Below, piece by piece: positions 1-9,290 of a DNA stretch of 64,000 nt. The translations under genes and the position numbers were made by a program. The DNA lies in NCBI RefSeq assembly GCF_013522725.1, contig NZ_JAAMRF010000006.1, forward strand, positions 62,001 through 126,000, given 5' to 3'. Below the pieces are notes generated by a model. It was not told where the DNA came from. It searched no databases and saw only the letters and a list, made by a program, of their open reading frames with translations. Each line of letters starts with the position of its first letter. Within the stretch, counting starts at the first letter, position 1. Source of the stretch: Stutzerimonas azotifigens. Its GTDB lineage: Bacteria > Pseudomonadota > Gammaproteobacteria > Pseudomonadales > Pseudomonadaceae.

Positions 1-20
1 TTCCCCGGATCGCGTGCCCC

Positions 21-755
21 ATGAGCCTTTCCGACTTTCTGCTGTTCGCTCTGCCTGCGGTCTTTCTCACCGGTCTGTCCAAGGGCGGCTTCGGCGGCGC
101 GCTGGGCGGCATCGCCGTGCCGTTGCTGGCGCTGGCCACCTCACCGAAACAGGCGGTGGCGATCATGTTGCCGATCCTCTGTCTGGCCGACGTGGTGGGC
201 CTGAAAGCCTATTTCGGCAAATGGGACGTGGCCAACCTCAAGGTCATGCTGCCCGGCGCCCTGATCGGCATTCTCATCGGCTCGCTCACGTTCGAATTGC
301 TCAACGAGAACCTGATCGGCCTGCTGATGGGCGTCATCGCCGTGTCGTTCGTGCTGCTCGGCCTGCTTAACACCGGCCAGACGCCACGCCCGCTGCAGCG
401 CGGACGCGGCACCGCCCTGTCGACCCTGGCCGGGTTCACCAGCTTCGTCGCCCACGCCGGCGGGCCACCCGTGATGATGCACCTGCTTCCGCAGCAACTG
501 GAAAAGCTGCGCTATGTCGCCACCATCAACATGTTCTTCCTGCTGACCAACGCGATGAAACTGATCCCCTACACCGCGCTAGGCCAGTTCAGCCGGGAGA
601 ATCTCCTGATGAGCCTGATGCTCGCGCCCATCGTGCCGTTCGGTGTCTGGACCGGCCTCTGGTTGCAATCGCGGATCAACCACACCTGGTTCTATCGCAT
701 CGCCCGACTGGGAATGCTCGCCGCTGGCGTGCAGCTGATCTGGCGCAATCTCTAG
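21..755 (+). CDS. TSUP (TauE/SafE) family membrane permease
   Basis: A 244-residue, strongly hydrophobic protein of the TSUP family, inner-membrane permeases that move sulfite, sulfonates or other small anions. The family signature GLSKGGFGG is near residues 18-26 at the end of the first membrane segment, and a second related stretch, FTSFVAHAGGPPVMM, follows at about residues 136-150. Length and about eight hydrophobic segments fit the family. The start is the first in-frame ATG in the window; an upstream start outside the window cannot be excluded. No neighbour indicates the substrate, so I do not assign one. Confidence 0.85.
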   Translation: MSLSDFLLFALPAVFLTGLSKGGFGGALGGIAVPLLALATSPKQAVAIMLPILCLADVVGLKAYFGKWDVANLKVMLPGALIGILIGSLTFELLNENLIGLLMGVIAVSFVLLGLLNTGQTPRPLQRGRGTALSTLAGFTSFVAHAGGPPVMMHLLPQQLEKLRYVATINMFFLLTNAMKLIPYTALGQFSRENLLMSLMLAPIVPFGVWTGLWLQSRINHTWFYRIARLGMLAAGVQLIWRNL

Positions 756-863
756 GAAGCCTGTCGAGAGGCGGCTCACAGCTGGCGAACGAAGCCTCTT
801 TTCCTGCCCGGCGAACTGGAGGATAGTCGCGCCCGCCAACCACTCTGCAACCCAAGGACGGAC

Positions 864-1421
864 ATGGAAAACATCTACCAGGCACCTGCCTCCGAGCTGG
901 TGGAACCGACCACCCACAACGCCTTCTTCGTGACGTCGATACGCAAGCTGGTGGTCCTGTACTTCGCGACCTTCGGTCTCTACGCCTGGTACTGGGTCTA
1001 CAAGCAATGGCAAGCGTACCGGGCTAACACGGGTGAAAGGGTCTGGCCGGTCGCCCGGGCGCTCTTCCAGATATTCTTCATGCATTCGCTGGGACGCGCT
1101 ATCTCCCGGCGGCTGGAAGTAGAGGGGCTTGGACGATGGGACTACGGCGCTAACGCAACGGCCTACGTCGTGCTGGTGATCGCTTCGACAGCGCTCAACT
1201 TCGTCGTTGGCGGCGAGGCGCCGGGAATGCTCAATCTGCTGACCATTCTGGTCTCGCTGGCGTGCATGCTCCCGCTCACCGCCTTCCAGAAAATGGCCAA
1301 CCAGGCCTGCGGCGACTCGCTCGGACAAGGCAATGCCAAGTTCAGCTGGGCGAACGTGCTCTGGATCCTGCTTGGAGTGATCTTCTGGGCGCTGACCATC
1401 GCCGGCTTCTTGCTGGGCTGA
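864..1421 (+). CDS. hypothetical four-helix membrane protein
   Basis: A 185-residue protein that I do not recognise by name. It has a short polar N-terminus (MENIYQAPASELVEP) and about four hydrophobic segments, near residues 30-48, 92-112, 118-140 and 160-184. The pattern FATFGLYAWYWVYKQW at about residues 34-49 resembles small bacterial membrane proteins of the DUF4234 kind, but this is only a resemblance. The start has a good ribosome site (AAGGA, about six bases upstream). It is followed directly by a strong terminator, so it is probably monocistronic. Confidence 0.75.
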   Translation: MENIYQAPASELVEPTTHNAFFVTSIRKLVVLYFATFGLYAWYWVYKQWQAYRANTGERVWPVARALFQIFFMHSLGRAISRRLEVEGLGRWDYGANATAYVVLVIASTALNFVVGGEAPGMLNLLTILVSLACMLPLTAFQKMANQACGDSLGQGNAKFSWANVLWILLGVIFWALTIAGFLLG

Positions 1422-1448
1422 TACCCAGCGCGAATTTCGCAAACATGA

Positions 1449-1478
1449 AAAAGGGGCTGCCAGGCAGCCCCTTTTTTC
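1449..1478 (+). terminator. rho-independent terminator
   Basis: A perfect stem GGGGCTGC / GCAGCCCC with a three-base loop, preceded by five A and followed by six T. It ends the 864-1421 transcript and, because of the flanking A run, can also serve the convergent minus-strand gene that ends at 1497. Confidence 0.9.
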
Positions 1479-1496
1479 GTTGCTTACCGGCAGCCT

Positions 1497-1757
1497 TCAA
1501 GCGGCAGCGGCGAACAACGCACGACCATGGTCCAGACACTGGTCCACCAGCCATTTGCCATGGGCGATCGAAGCCCGCTGGGCCTGTTCCAGCTCCGCCA
1601 GAAAAGCGTGCTCGACCGGTAACGACATGCGTCGACTGGTGCGTCCGTCCGGCGCGCTGATTCGGCAGCCACCCGCCCAGGGCATCGGGCTACCAACGTG
1701 CTCGACGACGTCGGCGATGATGGTGTGGTCGCGGTAAGTGCATTGCATCGTGCTCAT
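1497..1757 (-). CDS. hypothetical small protein, 86 aa
   Basis: An 86-residue protein with no recognised family. It begins MSTMQCTYRDHTI and contains a central acidic and basic stretch, then an Ala-rich C-terminus. I chose the ATG at 1757 because GAGGG lies six to seven bases upstream. A longer frame starts with GTG at 1820 but shows no comparable ribosome site. It is convergent with the membrane protein at 864-1421 and shares its terminator. No signal peptide or membrane segment is seen, so it is probably cytoplasmic. Confidence 0.6.
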   Translation of the reverse strand: MSTMQCTYRDHTIIADVVEHVGSPMPWAGGCRISAPDGRTSRRMSLPVEHAFLAELEQAQRASIAHGKWLVDQCLDHGRALFAAAA

Positions 1758-1949
1758 GAGCTGACCCTCGCTTTCCAGGGCCTCCTCCGGTACGAACAAC
1801 ATTGCTGCTTGCCCCAGCACAGCCGGATGGATAGGCCTGTATCCGCGTGACCGCGGTTAGCCATCGCAGCGGTCGGGCAAGCACCGCCACGACGGATATT
1901 CAGGCTGCGCCCCTGTCCGGTCCGATGCAAGGTCTCTCCGACGGATGCG

Positions 1950-2771
1950 TCAATCGCCGTCCAGCGATGGGCCGATCATTCGCGCCAGCTGCTCGTACAC
2001 ACCCGGTGCGGCAACCAGGTAGGGGTTGCCGTGCAGCAACCCGTCGTTGCGAAAGAAATCGTTGATGCGCCCGCCGGCCTCCTTGACCATCACCACCCCG
2101 GCCAGGCAATCCCAGCTCTTGAGATGGGTCTCGTGATAGCCGATCAGGCGTCCGGCCGCGACATAGGCGGTCATCAGGGCACCGGAGCCGTTGCGGAAGA
2201 ACATCCCGCCTTCGGCCAGCAGCTTTTCAAGAAAGGGAATGAAGTTGCCCTTGCCTTTGCTGTGAAACGTCCCGGTCCCCATAACGCCCTGCCCCACATG
2301 GGTTGCCTCGCTGACCTTGAGCGGCGTCTCGTTGACGAACGCGCCGCGCCCCCGACAGGCATGGAACAGCTCGTCGTGATTAGGATCGGCGATGGCGCCG
2401 AGCACCGGCTCGCCATCGACCAGCAGCCCGATCGACACGCACCAGTTGTGCAGGCCGTTGAGGAAACAGGCCGTGCCGTCGATGGGGTCGATCACCCACA
2501 CGCAGCGGGCACCCAGATCGGCACCGCCGCCCTCTTCGCCCAGCAGCCCGTCCTCGGGAAAGAGCCTGGCGAGTTCGGCACGAATGAACAGCTCGATTTC
2601 CTGATCGGCGGCGCTCACCACGTCCTGCAGATTGCCCTCCTTGTGCTCGACGATCAGCTCCTCGCGGCGCGCGTAATAGGCCATGCCCTTGCGGGCGGCC
2701 TCTTGGGCGATGGCCCGCGCACTGGCATAGCGTGCGTCGAGATCCAGGGATTGCTCTGTGCTGGTATCCAT
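1950..2771 (-). CDS. inositol monophosphatase family phosphatase
   Basis: A 273-residue enzyme of the Mg2+/Li+-sensitive phosphatase family (inositol monophosphatase, histidinol phosphatase, CysQ and relatives). All metal-site motifs are present: GEE at 78-80, DPIDGT at 95-100 and SWD at 219-221. These residues bind two or three Mg2+ ions and position the phosphate ester. The exact substrate cannot be read from sequence; a histidinol-phosphate or nucleotide-bisphosphate role is possible. It is not SuhB, the housekeeping member, judging by its unusual spacing and long C-terminal region. It stands alone on the minus strand. Confidence 0.85.
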   Translation of the reverse strand: MDTSTEQSLDLDARYASARAIAQEAARKGMAYYARREELIVEHKEGNLQDVVSAADQEIELFIRAELARLFPEDGLLGEEGGGADLGARCVWVIDPIDGTACFLNGLHNWCVSIGLLVDGEPVLGAIADPNHDELFHACRGRGAFVNETPLKVSEATHVGQGVMGTGTFHSKGKGNFIPFLEKLLAEGGMFFRNGSGALMTAYVAAGRLIGYHETHLKSWDCLAGVVMVKEAGGRINDFFRNDGLLHGNPYLVAAPGVYEQLARMIGPSLDGD

Positions 2772-3080
2772 GAGTAAACCTGTTGCAGATGGAGGGAGAC
2801 TGATGCGGATTATCGCGCGAGCAAGCGTCTGTGGGGAGCGAGCTGTCGCACCTTGCCTATCGTCGTGGGATCAGTGAGTGACTGCTCCAAGATCGCTCGC
2901 CCGCCGTACCAGCAGAATGAACCCGATTGCCGCCAAGGATGTGGTCGGCTGCGATGCCGACCCGGCAAAAGCTTCGGCGCTATTGGCGTGCTCCAAGCGG
3001 ATAAATCCCTGTCCGGCTGCTCGGCTGACTCAGGGCACGTGCTGCCCTTGAGAGAGCGATGGCGGGAACAGAAGCAACCC
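2772..3080. other. intergenic stretch without a supported gene
   Basis: About 309 bases between two minus-strand genes. It should contain the promoter of the phosphatase gene at its left end. A 24-codon plus-strand frame at 2803-2877 has a strong GGAGGGA ribosome-like site, but nothing else supports it. No terminator, repeat or RNA structure stood out. Confidence 0.5.
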
Positions 3081-3323
3081 TCAGCTCATGTTTTCGTGCA
3101 GCCGCACGTTGAGCTCGTCGACGATCGGCGCCCACTCGGCATCCTCTAGCAACTCGTCCTTGAGGAAGGCGCGCTGGGATTCGTTCAAGAACGGCGCCTC
3201 GGACACTTTCACGTCGTCGGGCAGCGGGTAATGCTGGGCGATGAACGCGTCGATACTGTCCGGATCGGAAGGCAGCCCGAGCTGCTCGAAAAGCGTGCCC
3301 AGGTCTTTGTTGGGTAGTTCCAT
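3081..3323 (-). CDS. DUF2789 domain protein
   Basis: An 80-residue acidic protein matching the DUF2789 family of short proteobacterial proteins of unknown function. Features I recognise are the N-terminal LGTLFEQLGL, the central HYPLPDD and the later FLNESQRAFLKDEL, with a Trp in DAEWAP near residue 64. It spans the whole length of the family. No signal peptide or membrane segment is seen, so it is likely cytoplasmic. It is divergent from the ghrA-like gene, with 160 bases between the two starts. Confidence 0.8.
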   Translation of the reverse strand: MELPNKDLGTLFEQLGLPSDPDSIDAFIAQHYPLPDDVKVSEAPFLNESQRAFLKDELLEDAEWAPIVDELNVRLHENMS

Positions 3324-3482
3324 GTCGATGTCCTCCAGGTATGGGTCGATTGACGCGCGGCGCCTACAGTGTCGTTATTCAGAGGCCGGCCCACACGCAA
3401 CAGTTCCGGTGAAGGGACGGGCGTGGCCGTTATCGGAGAAAGCCTTTAGGCTCTGGAGCAATCCCCAGGCGAAGGCAGAGAC

Positions 3483-4418
3483 ATGCACATTCTTCTTTGC
3501 GGCAGTTTCGACGCATGCGAACGCGACCAGTGGCTGCGGGTGCTGCAGGCGCAGATTCCGGATGCACACTGGCACCTCGACCCCAGAGCGGCGGCTGAAC
3601 GAATAGAGGTCGCGGTGGTGGCCAACCCGCCGCCCGGTTCGCTGCAGGGTCTGCCCGCGCTGCGCCTGATCCAGTCGCTGTGGGCCGGGGTTGACCGGCT
3701 GATGGTGGACGACAGCCTGCCTGAAGGTGTGCCGGTGACGCGGATGGTCGATCCGTACATGAGCGCGGCGATGGCCGAAACCGCTGTCTGGGCCAGCCTC
3801 TCGCTGCATCGTGGCTTCTTCGCCTATCAGCGCCAGCAACGCGAGGGCGCTTGGCGTCAGCTCGAACAGCGCCGGGCCTGTGAAGTGCAGATCGGGGTGC
3901 TGGGGATGGGGCAACTGGGCCGCCGCGCCGCACGGCAGCTCGCCGCGCTCGGTTACCGGGTGACGGGCTGGAGCCAGCGCACCGCCGCGGCCGAGCCGGG
4001 TATCGACACCTGCAGCACGGACCAGGCGCTGCAGGAGCTGCTGCCGCAGTGCGATATCCTCATCAACCTGCTGCCGCTGACGCCGGCGACCCGCGGCCTG
4101 CTGAACCGGCAGCTGTTCACCGCGATGCGCCGCGGCGCCGGTCTGGTCAATCTCGCGCGCGGCGCGCACCTGGTCGAGCACGACCTGCTACAGGCCCTGG
4201 ACGAAGGCCAACTCGGCCACGCCGTGCTCGATGCCTTCATCGAGGAACCGCTGCCGACCGGACACCGCTTCTGGCAGCATCCGCAGGTCACCCTGCTGCC
4301 CCATGTCGCCGCGCTGACCGATATGCGCAGCGCCGCCGAAGCGGTGGCGGCCAACCTGCAAGCGCTGGCCCGTGGCGAACCGCTGAGCTATCTGGTCGAT
4401 CGCCAGCGAGGTTATTGA
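3483..4418 (+). CDS. ghrA: glyoxylate/hydroxypyruvate reductase A
   Basis: A 311-residue D-2-hydroxyacid dehydrogenase of the GhrA type, which reduces glyoxylate to glycolate and hydroxypyruvate to glycerate with NADPH. The nucleotide-binding motif GVLGMGQLG is at residues 138-146. The catalytic Arg (about 226, in NLARGAH), Glu (about 255) and His (274, in LLPHVAA) are all present. Length fits GhrA and is shorter than SerA or PdxB. The gene is followed by a hairpin and appears monocistronic. Confidence 0.85.
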   Translation: MHILLCGSFDACERDQWLRVLQAQIPDAHWHLDPRAAAERIEVAVVANPPPGSLQGLPALRLIQSLWAGVDRLMVDDSLPEGVPVTRMVDPYMSAAMAETAVWASLSLHRGFFAYQRQQREGAWRQLEQRRACEVQIGVLGMGQLGRRAARQLAALGYRVTGWSQRTAAAEPGIDTCSTDQALQELLPQCDILINLLPLTPATRGLLNRQLFTAMRRGAGLVNLARGAHLVEHDLLQALDEGQLGHAVLDAFIEEPLPTGHRFWQHPQVTLLPHVAALTDMRSAAEAVAANLQALARGEPLSYLVDRQRGY

Positions 4419-4449
4419 TCGCCTTCCCGTCAATGGGACCCGGCGTGAA

Positions 4450-4468
4450 GCACCCGTCTGACGGGTGC
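4450..4468 (+). terminator. stem-loop downstream of ghrA
   Basis: A perfect eight-base stem GCACCCGT / ACGGGTGC with a three-base loop, 32 bases after the ghrA stop. There is no T run after it, so termination would be weak or the structure may protect the 3' end. Confidence 0.45.
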
Positions 4469-4586
4469 GCTGCTCTGCCGCCAGATAGGTGGATGCCCTT
4501 GCGCACCGGAGCGATTAGAATTCCCGCGCTACGCCAGACTCCTGAGCTTCATGAGAGCTGGCCCCTTTTACCAACAGAGATCAGCC

Positions 4587-5285
4587 ATGGGCGCACAGTG
4601 GAAAGCCAAACATAAGGAAGCGGCGGCCAACGCCAAGGGCCGCATCTTCGGCAAGCTGTCGAAGGAAATCATGATCGCCGCCCGCAGCGGCCCCGACCCG
4701 GACATGAACCCGCGCCTGCGGCTGGTCGTCGAGCAGGCCAAGAAAGCCTCGATGCCACGCGAGACGCTGGAACGCGCCATCAAGAAAGGCGCTGGGCTCC
4801 TCGGCGATGCCGTGCAGTTCGAACGCACCACCTACGAAGGTTTCGCGCCTCATCAGGTGCCGCTGATCGTCGAATGCCTGACCGACAACATCAACCGGAC
4901 CGTCGCCGAGATTCGCGTGCTGTTTCGCAAGGGCCAGCTTGGCGCGTCCGGCTCGGTCGCCTGGGATTTCGACTATGTGGGCATGATCGAAGCCTCTCCC
5001 GTAGCCGATGCCGATCCGGAACTGGCGGCAATCGAAGCCGGCGCCCAGGATTTCGAACCGGCTGAGAACGGCGCGACGCTGTTTCTCAGCGATCCGACGG
5101 ACATGGACGCGGTCTGCCGTGCCCTGCCCGCCCATGGTTTCAATGTGACCGCCGCGCAGCTCGGCTACCGGCCGAAGAATCCGGTGAGCCTGTCCGGCGC
5201 CGAACTCGAAGAAGTCGAAGCCTTCCTCGAGGCGATCGATGCCCACGACGACGTGCAGAACGTCTACGTAGGTCTGGCGGGCTGA
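4587..5285 (+). CDS. YebC/PmpR-family protein (YeeN type)
   Basis: A 232-residue protein of the YebC/PmpR (TACO1) family. The N-terminus [19 protein letters not shown], with a basic segment, is the family signature. Members have been described as transcriptional regulators and more recently as factors that help ribosomes translate proline-rich stretches. The absence of the usual MAGHSKWAN beginning and the deviating N-terminus point to the YeeN-like branch rather than housekeeping YebC next to ruvC. The start at 4587 fits the family N-terminus; a longer frame from 4551 does not. Confidence 0.85.
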   Translation: MGAQWKAKHKEAAANAKGRIFGKLSKEIMIAARSGPDPDMNPRLRLVVEQAKKASMPRETLERAIKKGAGLLGDAVQFERTTYEGFAPHQVPLIVECLTDNINRTVAEIRVLFRKGQLGASGSVAWDFDYVGMIEASPVADADPELAAIEAGAQDFEPAENGATLFLSDPTDMDAVCRALPAHGFNVTAAQLGYRPKNPVSLSGAELEEVEAFLEAIDAHDDVQNVYVGLAG

Positions 5286-5412
5286 ACCCGCTCATCTGCG
5301 AACCTCGGAGCGACCCAGGTCCCCCGAGGTCGCAGCGGCGACTCCCACCCAGAAGGGAGCGCCCCGCTTGCCGCGCGTGTAAACCATCGATTCGTTACCT
5401 GCGAGGTTTACC

Positions 5413-5733
5413 ATGGCCACTACATCCGCCGACATCTGTGCCGCCGCCGACCAGCTCAAGGGCTTCGTCGGTTTCAACGGCAAGACCGGAACCCACATCG
5501 TCCGCTTCAGCGAAGACTCCTTCGGACTGGACGTCGCCGAAGACAGCATCGCCCCCACCTGTGAATTCGTCTGGCAGCCTCAGGGCAACGGCCTGATGAC
5601 GCTCAAGCGCGAGCTCATCCAGCTGCTGCTCGACCAGAACATCCACGACCGCCTCGGCATCGGCGAACCGCTGATGCTCTACATGCGCCGCCAGGAATTG
5701 CCGGAAATCACCGCCGAACGCTTGCGCCGCTGA
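5413..5733 (+). CDS. hypothetical protein, 106 aa
   Basis: A 106-residue soluble protein that I do not recognise. It begins MATTSADICAAADQLKGF and is rich in acidic residues. The phrase CEFVWQPQGN near residues 54-63 and a hydrophobic helix, LMTLKRELIQLLLDQ, near 66-80 suggest a small alpha/beta fold. The start has GCGAGGTTT a few bases upstream as a ribosome site. It sits alone between the YebC-like gene and the chemoreceptor. No function is proposed. Confidence 0.65.
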   Translation: MATTSADICAAADQLKGFVGFNGKTGTHIVRFSEDSFGLDVAEDSIAPTCEFVWQPQGNGLMTLKRELIQLLLDQNIHDRLGIGEPLMLYMRRQELPEITAERLRR

Positions 5734-5849
5734 GGCCTGAGACGTCCTCGATCCCGACGCGCTCCGGACCTGCTGCAAAGCAAAATGACTAAACGGTCAC
5801 AAATTTACTCCTAGAGCTGACGGCAAGGCTGCAGCAAGCCGGGGGGCGC

Positions 5850-5857
5850 GCCGATAA
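5850..5857 (+). promoter_or_regulatory. FliA (sigma-28)-type -10 element
   Basis: The octamer GCCGATAA is a perfect match to the -10 consensus of flagellar sigma factor FliA promoters and lies 52 bases before the chemoreceptor start. A convincing -35 (TAAA) was not found at the proper distance, so the call is tentative. Confidence 0.5.
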
Positions 5858-5909
5858 CGAAGAACAATTCCAAAAAGGGCACCCCCGTGCCCGCCAACGA
5901 GACGCGCCT

Positions 5910-7832
5910 ATGAAAAACCTCAAGGTAAGCTACAAGCTGGGCCTGGGCTTCGCCGCCGTGTTGCTGCTCACCCTCGCGACAGCGGGTATCGGCATCCAGG
6001 GCCTGGACATGCTGATTTCACGCAGCGACAAGGCCCAAACCACCGCGCTGATGCTGGACAAGGCCAATGACATCCGCCACGCACAGATGACATTCGAGTC
6101 CACCAGCGATCCGAAGCAGGTGGAAAGACTCGATGCGCTGGTGGCCGAGATCATTACGATGATCAACGAGGAAAAGCGCAAATTCAGCGATCCGAAAGAC
6201 CTCCGCCTTCTGGACTCCATGGCAGCCGAAACGCTGAACTACCAGAAGAGCTTCAAGGCACTGGTCGCAGCAAAGGAGCTCAAGGTCGCAACGCGTCGCA
6301 ATTGGGTGGCCTCAGGCGACACCGCCGACAAGCTCATCGCAGCGTTGGATGCGCGCTGGAGTGGGGCCATCGATAACCCGGTGGTCCATCAGGACCGCGA
6401 GACCGCGTCGCTCGCGCTGCAGGTCGCCAACCTGTCCAGGCAGAACCGCCAGCTGCGCTTCACCGTCCGCGGTTACCTGCTGGACGAGTCGGACAAGTCG
6501 CTGCTGCTCCTGCAACAGCAGTTCCAGACCATGCGCGATGTCATCGACATGCTGGCCCAGGAGCTGGTAGGCCCCCAGGCGCAGAGCCTGCAGGCGATCA
6601 AAGCCGCCGCCGAGGAATACATCGGTCTGGTTGAAAAATTGCCGCCGATCGTCGCCAGCGAACGCAAGGCACACGACGAAATGGCCAGCAACTTCGAAAA
6701 TTTCTATACCGCTGCCGCTGGAATCGGCGCCGTTCAGAACGCCAAGCGCGCCGAAGATGCGGCCTCAAGCAAGCTGCGCATGCTCGGCGCGACCCTCCTC
6801 GCCCTGCTCGCCGGCGTGATGATCAGCTGGTGGATGGTGCGTCAGATCACCCAGCCCCTGAGTCAGGCGGTGCGTATAGCCGAGGGCATCGGGGCGGGCG
6901 ACATGACCAGTCAGCCCACCGAGAAGCGTGGCGACGAATTCGGCCTGCTGCTCGATGCCATGAGCCGTACCCGCAGCAATCTGCGCGACCTGCTCGCCCA
7001 GATCGGCGGGATCACCACTCAGCTCTCCGCAGCGGCCGAGGAACTCTCGGCCGTTACCGAACAGACCAGCGCCGGCGTCAACAACCAGCGCATGGAGACC
7101 GATCAGGTCGCCACCGCGATGAACGAAATGGCCGCAACCGTGCACGAAGTGGCACAGAATGCCGGTGAAGCCTCCGAAGCCGCACAACGCGCCGACCGCC
7201 AGGCCGCCCAGGGCAACACCGCAGTCAAGCGTGCCCTGGCGCAGATCGAAAAGCTCACCAGCGAGGTGACGCTCTCGGCCGAAGCCATGGGTCGCCTGAA
7301 CCAGGAGAGCGCCAACATCAGCACCGTGCTGACGGTGATCAACGGTATCGCCGAGCAGACCAACCTGCTGGCGCTCAATGCGGCGATCGAAGCGGCGCGT
7401 GCCGGCGAAGCCGGTCGCGGTTTCGCGGTGGTGGCCGACGAGGTGCGCGGCCTGGCCCAGCGCACCCAGCAATCCACGGCGCAGATCGAAACGCTGATCG
7501 GCAGCCTGCAGAAGGGATCCCAGTCCGCCTCAGGCATGATGCAGAGCAGCAGTGCGCTGGCAGTCGAGACGGTTGGCCTGGCGCGCACCGTGGGCGAGGA
7601 ATTGGAGGCGATCACCCAGACCGTTTCGATGATCCAGGCCATGAACATGCAGATCGCCACGGCGGCCGAGGAGCAGAGCTCGGTGGCCGAAGAGGTCAAC
7701 CGCAGCGTGCTCAACGTGCGCGACGTGGCCGATCAGTCCGCCGCCGCCGCCGAGGAAACCGCCGCCTCCACGGTCGAACTGGCGCGGCTCGGCAACGAGC
7801 TGAACCTGTTGATCGGACGCTTCAAGGTCTGA
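5910..7832 (+). CDS. methyl-accepting chemotaxis protein, HBM sensor domain
   Basis: A 640-residue transmembrane chemoreceptor. The first membrane helix is at about residues 10-31. A long all-helical periplasmic domain (about 35-285) has the length and character of the helical bimodular (HBM) domain of the McpS type, known to bind organic acids. The second membrane helix is at about 290-312, followed by a HAMP domain (about 312-365). The cytoplasmic signalling tip, [19 protein letters not shown], is near 485-503. No C-terminal CheR-tethering pentapeptide is present. The ligand is not readable from sequence. The FliA-like promoter element upstream suggests co-expression with motility genes. 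Confidence 0.9.
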   Translation: MKNLKVSYKLGLGFAAVLLLTLATAGIGIQGLDMLISRSDKAQTTALMLDKANDIRHAQMTFESTSDPKQVERLDALVAEIITMINEEKRKFSDPKDLRLLDSMAAETLNYQKSFKALVAAKELKVATRRNWVASGDTADKLIAALDARWSGAIDNPVVHQDRETASLALQVANLSRQNRQLRFTVRGYLLDESDKSLLLLQQQFQTMRDVIDMLAQELVGPQAQSLQAIKAAAEEYIGLVEKLPPIVASERKAHDEMASNFENFYTAAAGIGAVQNAKRAEDAASSKLRMLGATLLALLAGVMISWWMVRQITQPLSQAVRIAEGIGAGDMTSQPTEKRGDEFGLLLDAMSRTRSNLRDLLAQIGGITTQLSAAAEELSAVTEQTSAGVNNQRMETDQVATAMNEMAATVHEVAQNAGEASEAAQRADRQAAQGNTAVKRALAQIEKLTSEVTLSAEAMGRLNQESANISTVLTVINGIAEQTNLLALNAAIEAARAGEAGRGFAVVADEVRGLAQRTQQSTAQIETLIGSLQKGSQSASGMMQSSSALAVETVGLARTVGEELEAITQTVSMIQAMNMQIATAAEEQSSVAEEVNRSVLNVRDVADQSAAAAEETAASTVELARLGNELNLLIGRFKV

Positions 7833-7850
7833 GGGGAAGCAGGTTTCGCC

Positions 7851-8729
7851 TCAGGCGAGGCGAAGCCTGCCGAACAACCAGCCACCGAACACGTTGATCA
7901 GCAAGCCCAGCATCACCAGCAGCGCCCCGGCCATCTGCAACGGGCCGAGCGCTTCACCCAGCAACACTGCCGACGAGCTCAGGCCGATCACCGGCACCAG
8001 CAGCGAGAACGGCGCCACCTGCCCCGCCGGATAGCGCGACAGCAGGCGACTCCAGAGGCCGTAGCCGAGAATGGTGGCACCGAACGCCAGGTAGGCGAGC
8101 ACCAGGAACGAGTTCCAGCCGAAATGGCGCAACGAGGCCTCGATCTGCTCAGGCCCCTCGAGGAACCAGGACATCGCCAGGAACGGCAGCGGTGGGATCA
8201 GGCTGCCCCAGACCACCAGCCCGACCAGATTCACCTTGCCCACCTTGCGCGTGACGATGTTGCCCATCGCCCACATCGACGCCGCGCCGATGGTCAGCAG
8301 GAAACCGGTCAGGGTCGTCCCCCGCTCGCCCTGGGAGCCGATCAGAAACAGGCCGGCGGCGGCCATCACCAGCCCCAGCAGATTGGCCGGCCGAATGCGT
8401 TCGCCAAGGAACATCGCCGCGAAGAACAGCGTGAAGAAGGCCTGCGACTGCAGCACCAGCGAAGCCAGGCCCGCCGGCATGCCCTGATTCATCGCCGAGA
8501 ACAGGAAGGCGAACTGGCCGAACGAGATGGTCAGCCCATAGGCCAGCATCCAGCGCAGCGGAACCTGGGGACGTTTGATGAAGAACACGGCCGGGATCGC
8601 GGCGAGCGTGAAACGCAGCGCCCCCAGGAGCATGGGCGGCATGTCATGCAGGCCGACCTTGATGACGACGAAATTCATCCCCCAGACGACGATGACAACG
8701 AGGGCGAGCAACAAATCCTTGGGCGCCAT
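7851..8729 (-). CDS. EamA-family drug/metabolite exporter
   Basis: A 292-residue inner-membrane protein of the DMT superfamily with two EamA repeats and about ten hydrophobic helices. The opening MAPKDLLLALVVIVVWGMNF is typical of the amino-acid exporter subgroup related to E. coli EamA, which exports O-acetylserine and cysteine; that substrate is only a possibility here. I chose the ATG at 8729 because GGAG lies seven bases upstream and the family N-terminus begins there; an upstream start at 8759 adds an untypical extension. The gene is divergent from yajD. Confidence 0.85.
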   Translation of the reverse strand: MAPKDLLLALVVIVVWGMNFVVIKVGLHDMPPMLLGALRFTLAAIPAVFFIKRPQVPLRWMLAYGLTISFGQFAFLFSAMNQGMPAGLASLVLQSQAFFTLFFAAMFLGERIRPANLLGLVMAAAGLFLIGSQGERGTTLTGFLLTIGAASMWAMGNIVTRKVGKVNLVGLVVWGSLIPPLPFLAMSWFLEGPEQIEASLRHFGWNSFLVLAYLAFGATILGYGLWSRLLSRYPAGQVAPFSLLVPVIGLSSSAVLLGEALGPLQMAGALLVMLGLLINVFGGWLFGRLRLA

Positions 8730-8884
8730 CTCGGGCTCCGGGCAGAGAAAGAAGACCATTAGAACGGCCCAACCGCCCGGCGCGCCCGGTACAGTCGCAG
8801 CGGATTTTTGCCATACAGTGCCGGCCGCGACAGCAGTGAGCGGCGGGGCTAGAATTGCAGAGCCACTACCAACGGGACCGTTCC

Positions 8885-9229
8885 ATGAGCGACAACGCTA
8901 AAAGCAGGATTCCCTACAGCCAGCGCGAGCAGGGTTATCGTGAAAAGGCGCTGAAGATGTACCCCTGGGTCTGCGGGCGCTGCGCCCGCGAATTCTCGGG
9001 CAAGCGCCTGAGCGAGCTGACCGTGCATCACAAGGACCACAACCACGACAACAATCCCGAAGACGGCTCCAACTGGGAGCTGCTTTGCCTGTATTGCCAC
9101 GACAACGAACACTCGCGCTACACCGACAACCAGTATTTCGCCGAGTCGACCCCCGGCGCGGACCAAGGTCCCAAAACCACGTTCAAAGGGCTGGCCGGTC
9201 TGGGCGATCTGCTCAAGGGTAAGCAGTAG
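8885..9229 (+). CDS. yajD: YajD-family HNH nuclease domain protein
   Basis: A 114-residue protein with a compact HNH domain. Paired cysteines at CGRCARE (near residues 28-34) and CLYCHDNEH (near 70-78) would bind a structural zinc, and VHHKDHNHDNNP (near 47-58) supplies the catalytic His and Asn. It matches YajD, a conserved small HNH protein of uncertain role. I chose the ATG at 8885 over the one at 8855 because the family N-terminus starts there. It is convergent with the dGTPase gene. Confidence 0.85.
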   Translation: MSDNAKSRIPYSQREQGYREKALKMYPWVCGRCAREFSGKRLSELTVHHKDHNHDNNPEDGSNWELLCLYCHDNEHSRYTDNQYFAESTPGADQGPKTTFKGLAGLGDLLKGKQ

Positions 9230-9242
9230 CCCGCCAACCTGA

Positions 9243-9281
9243 AGCGGCGAACCGGGTCTGCTGGGCCATGGGTTCGCCGCT
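9243..9281. terminator. long stem-loop between convergent genes
   Basis: A perfect eleven-base stem, AGCGGCGAACC / GGTTCGCCGCT, with a 17-base loop, lies between the ends of yajD and the dGTPase gene. There is no T run, so it may act as a bidirectional 3'-end structure rather than a canonical terminator. Confidence 0.5.
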
Positions 9282-9290
9282 CCCGTTCGG

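Noticed and set aside
2803..2877. A 24-codon plus-strand frame preceded by GGAGGGA
   Set aside because: The Shine-Dalgarno match is good, but the peptide has no recognisable feature and lies in the promoter region of a minus-strand gene; chance is sufficient.
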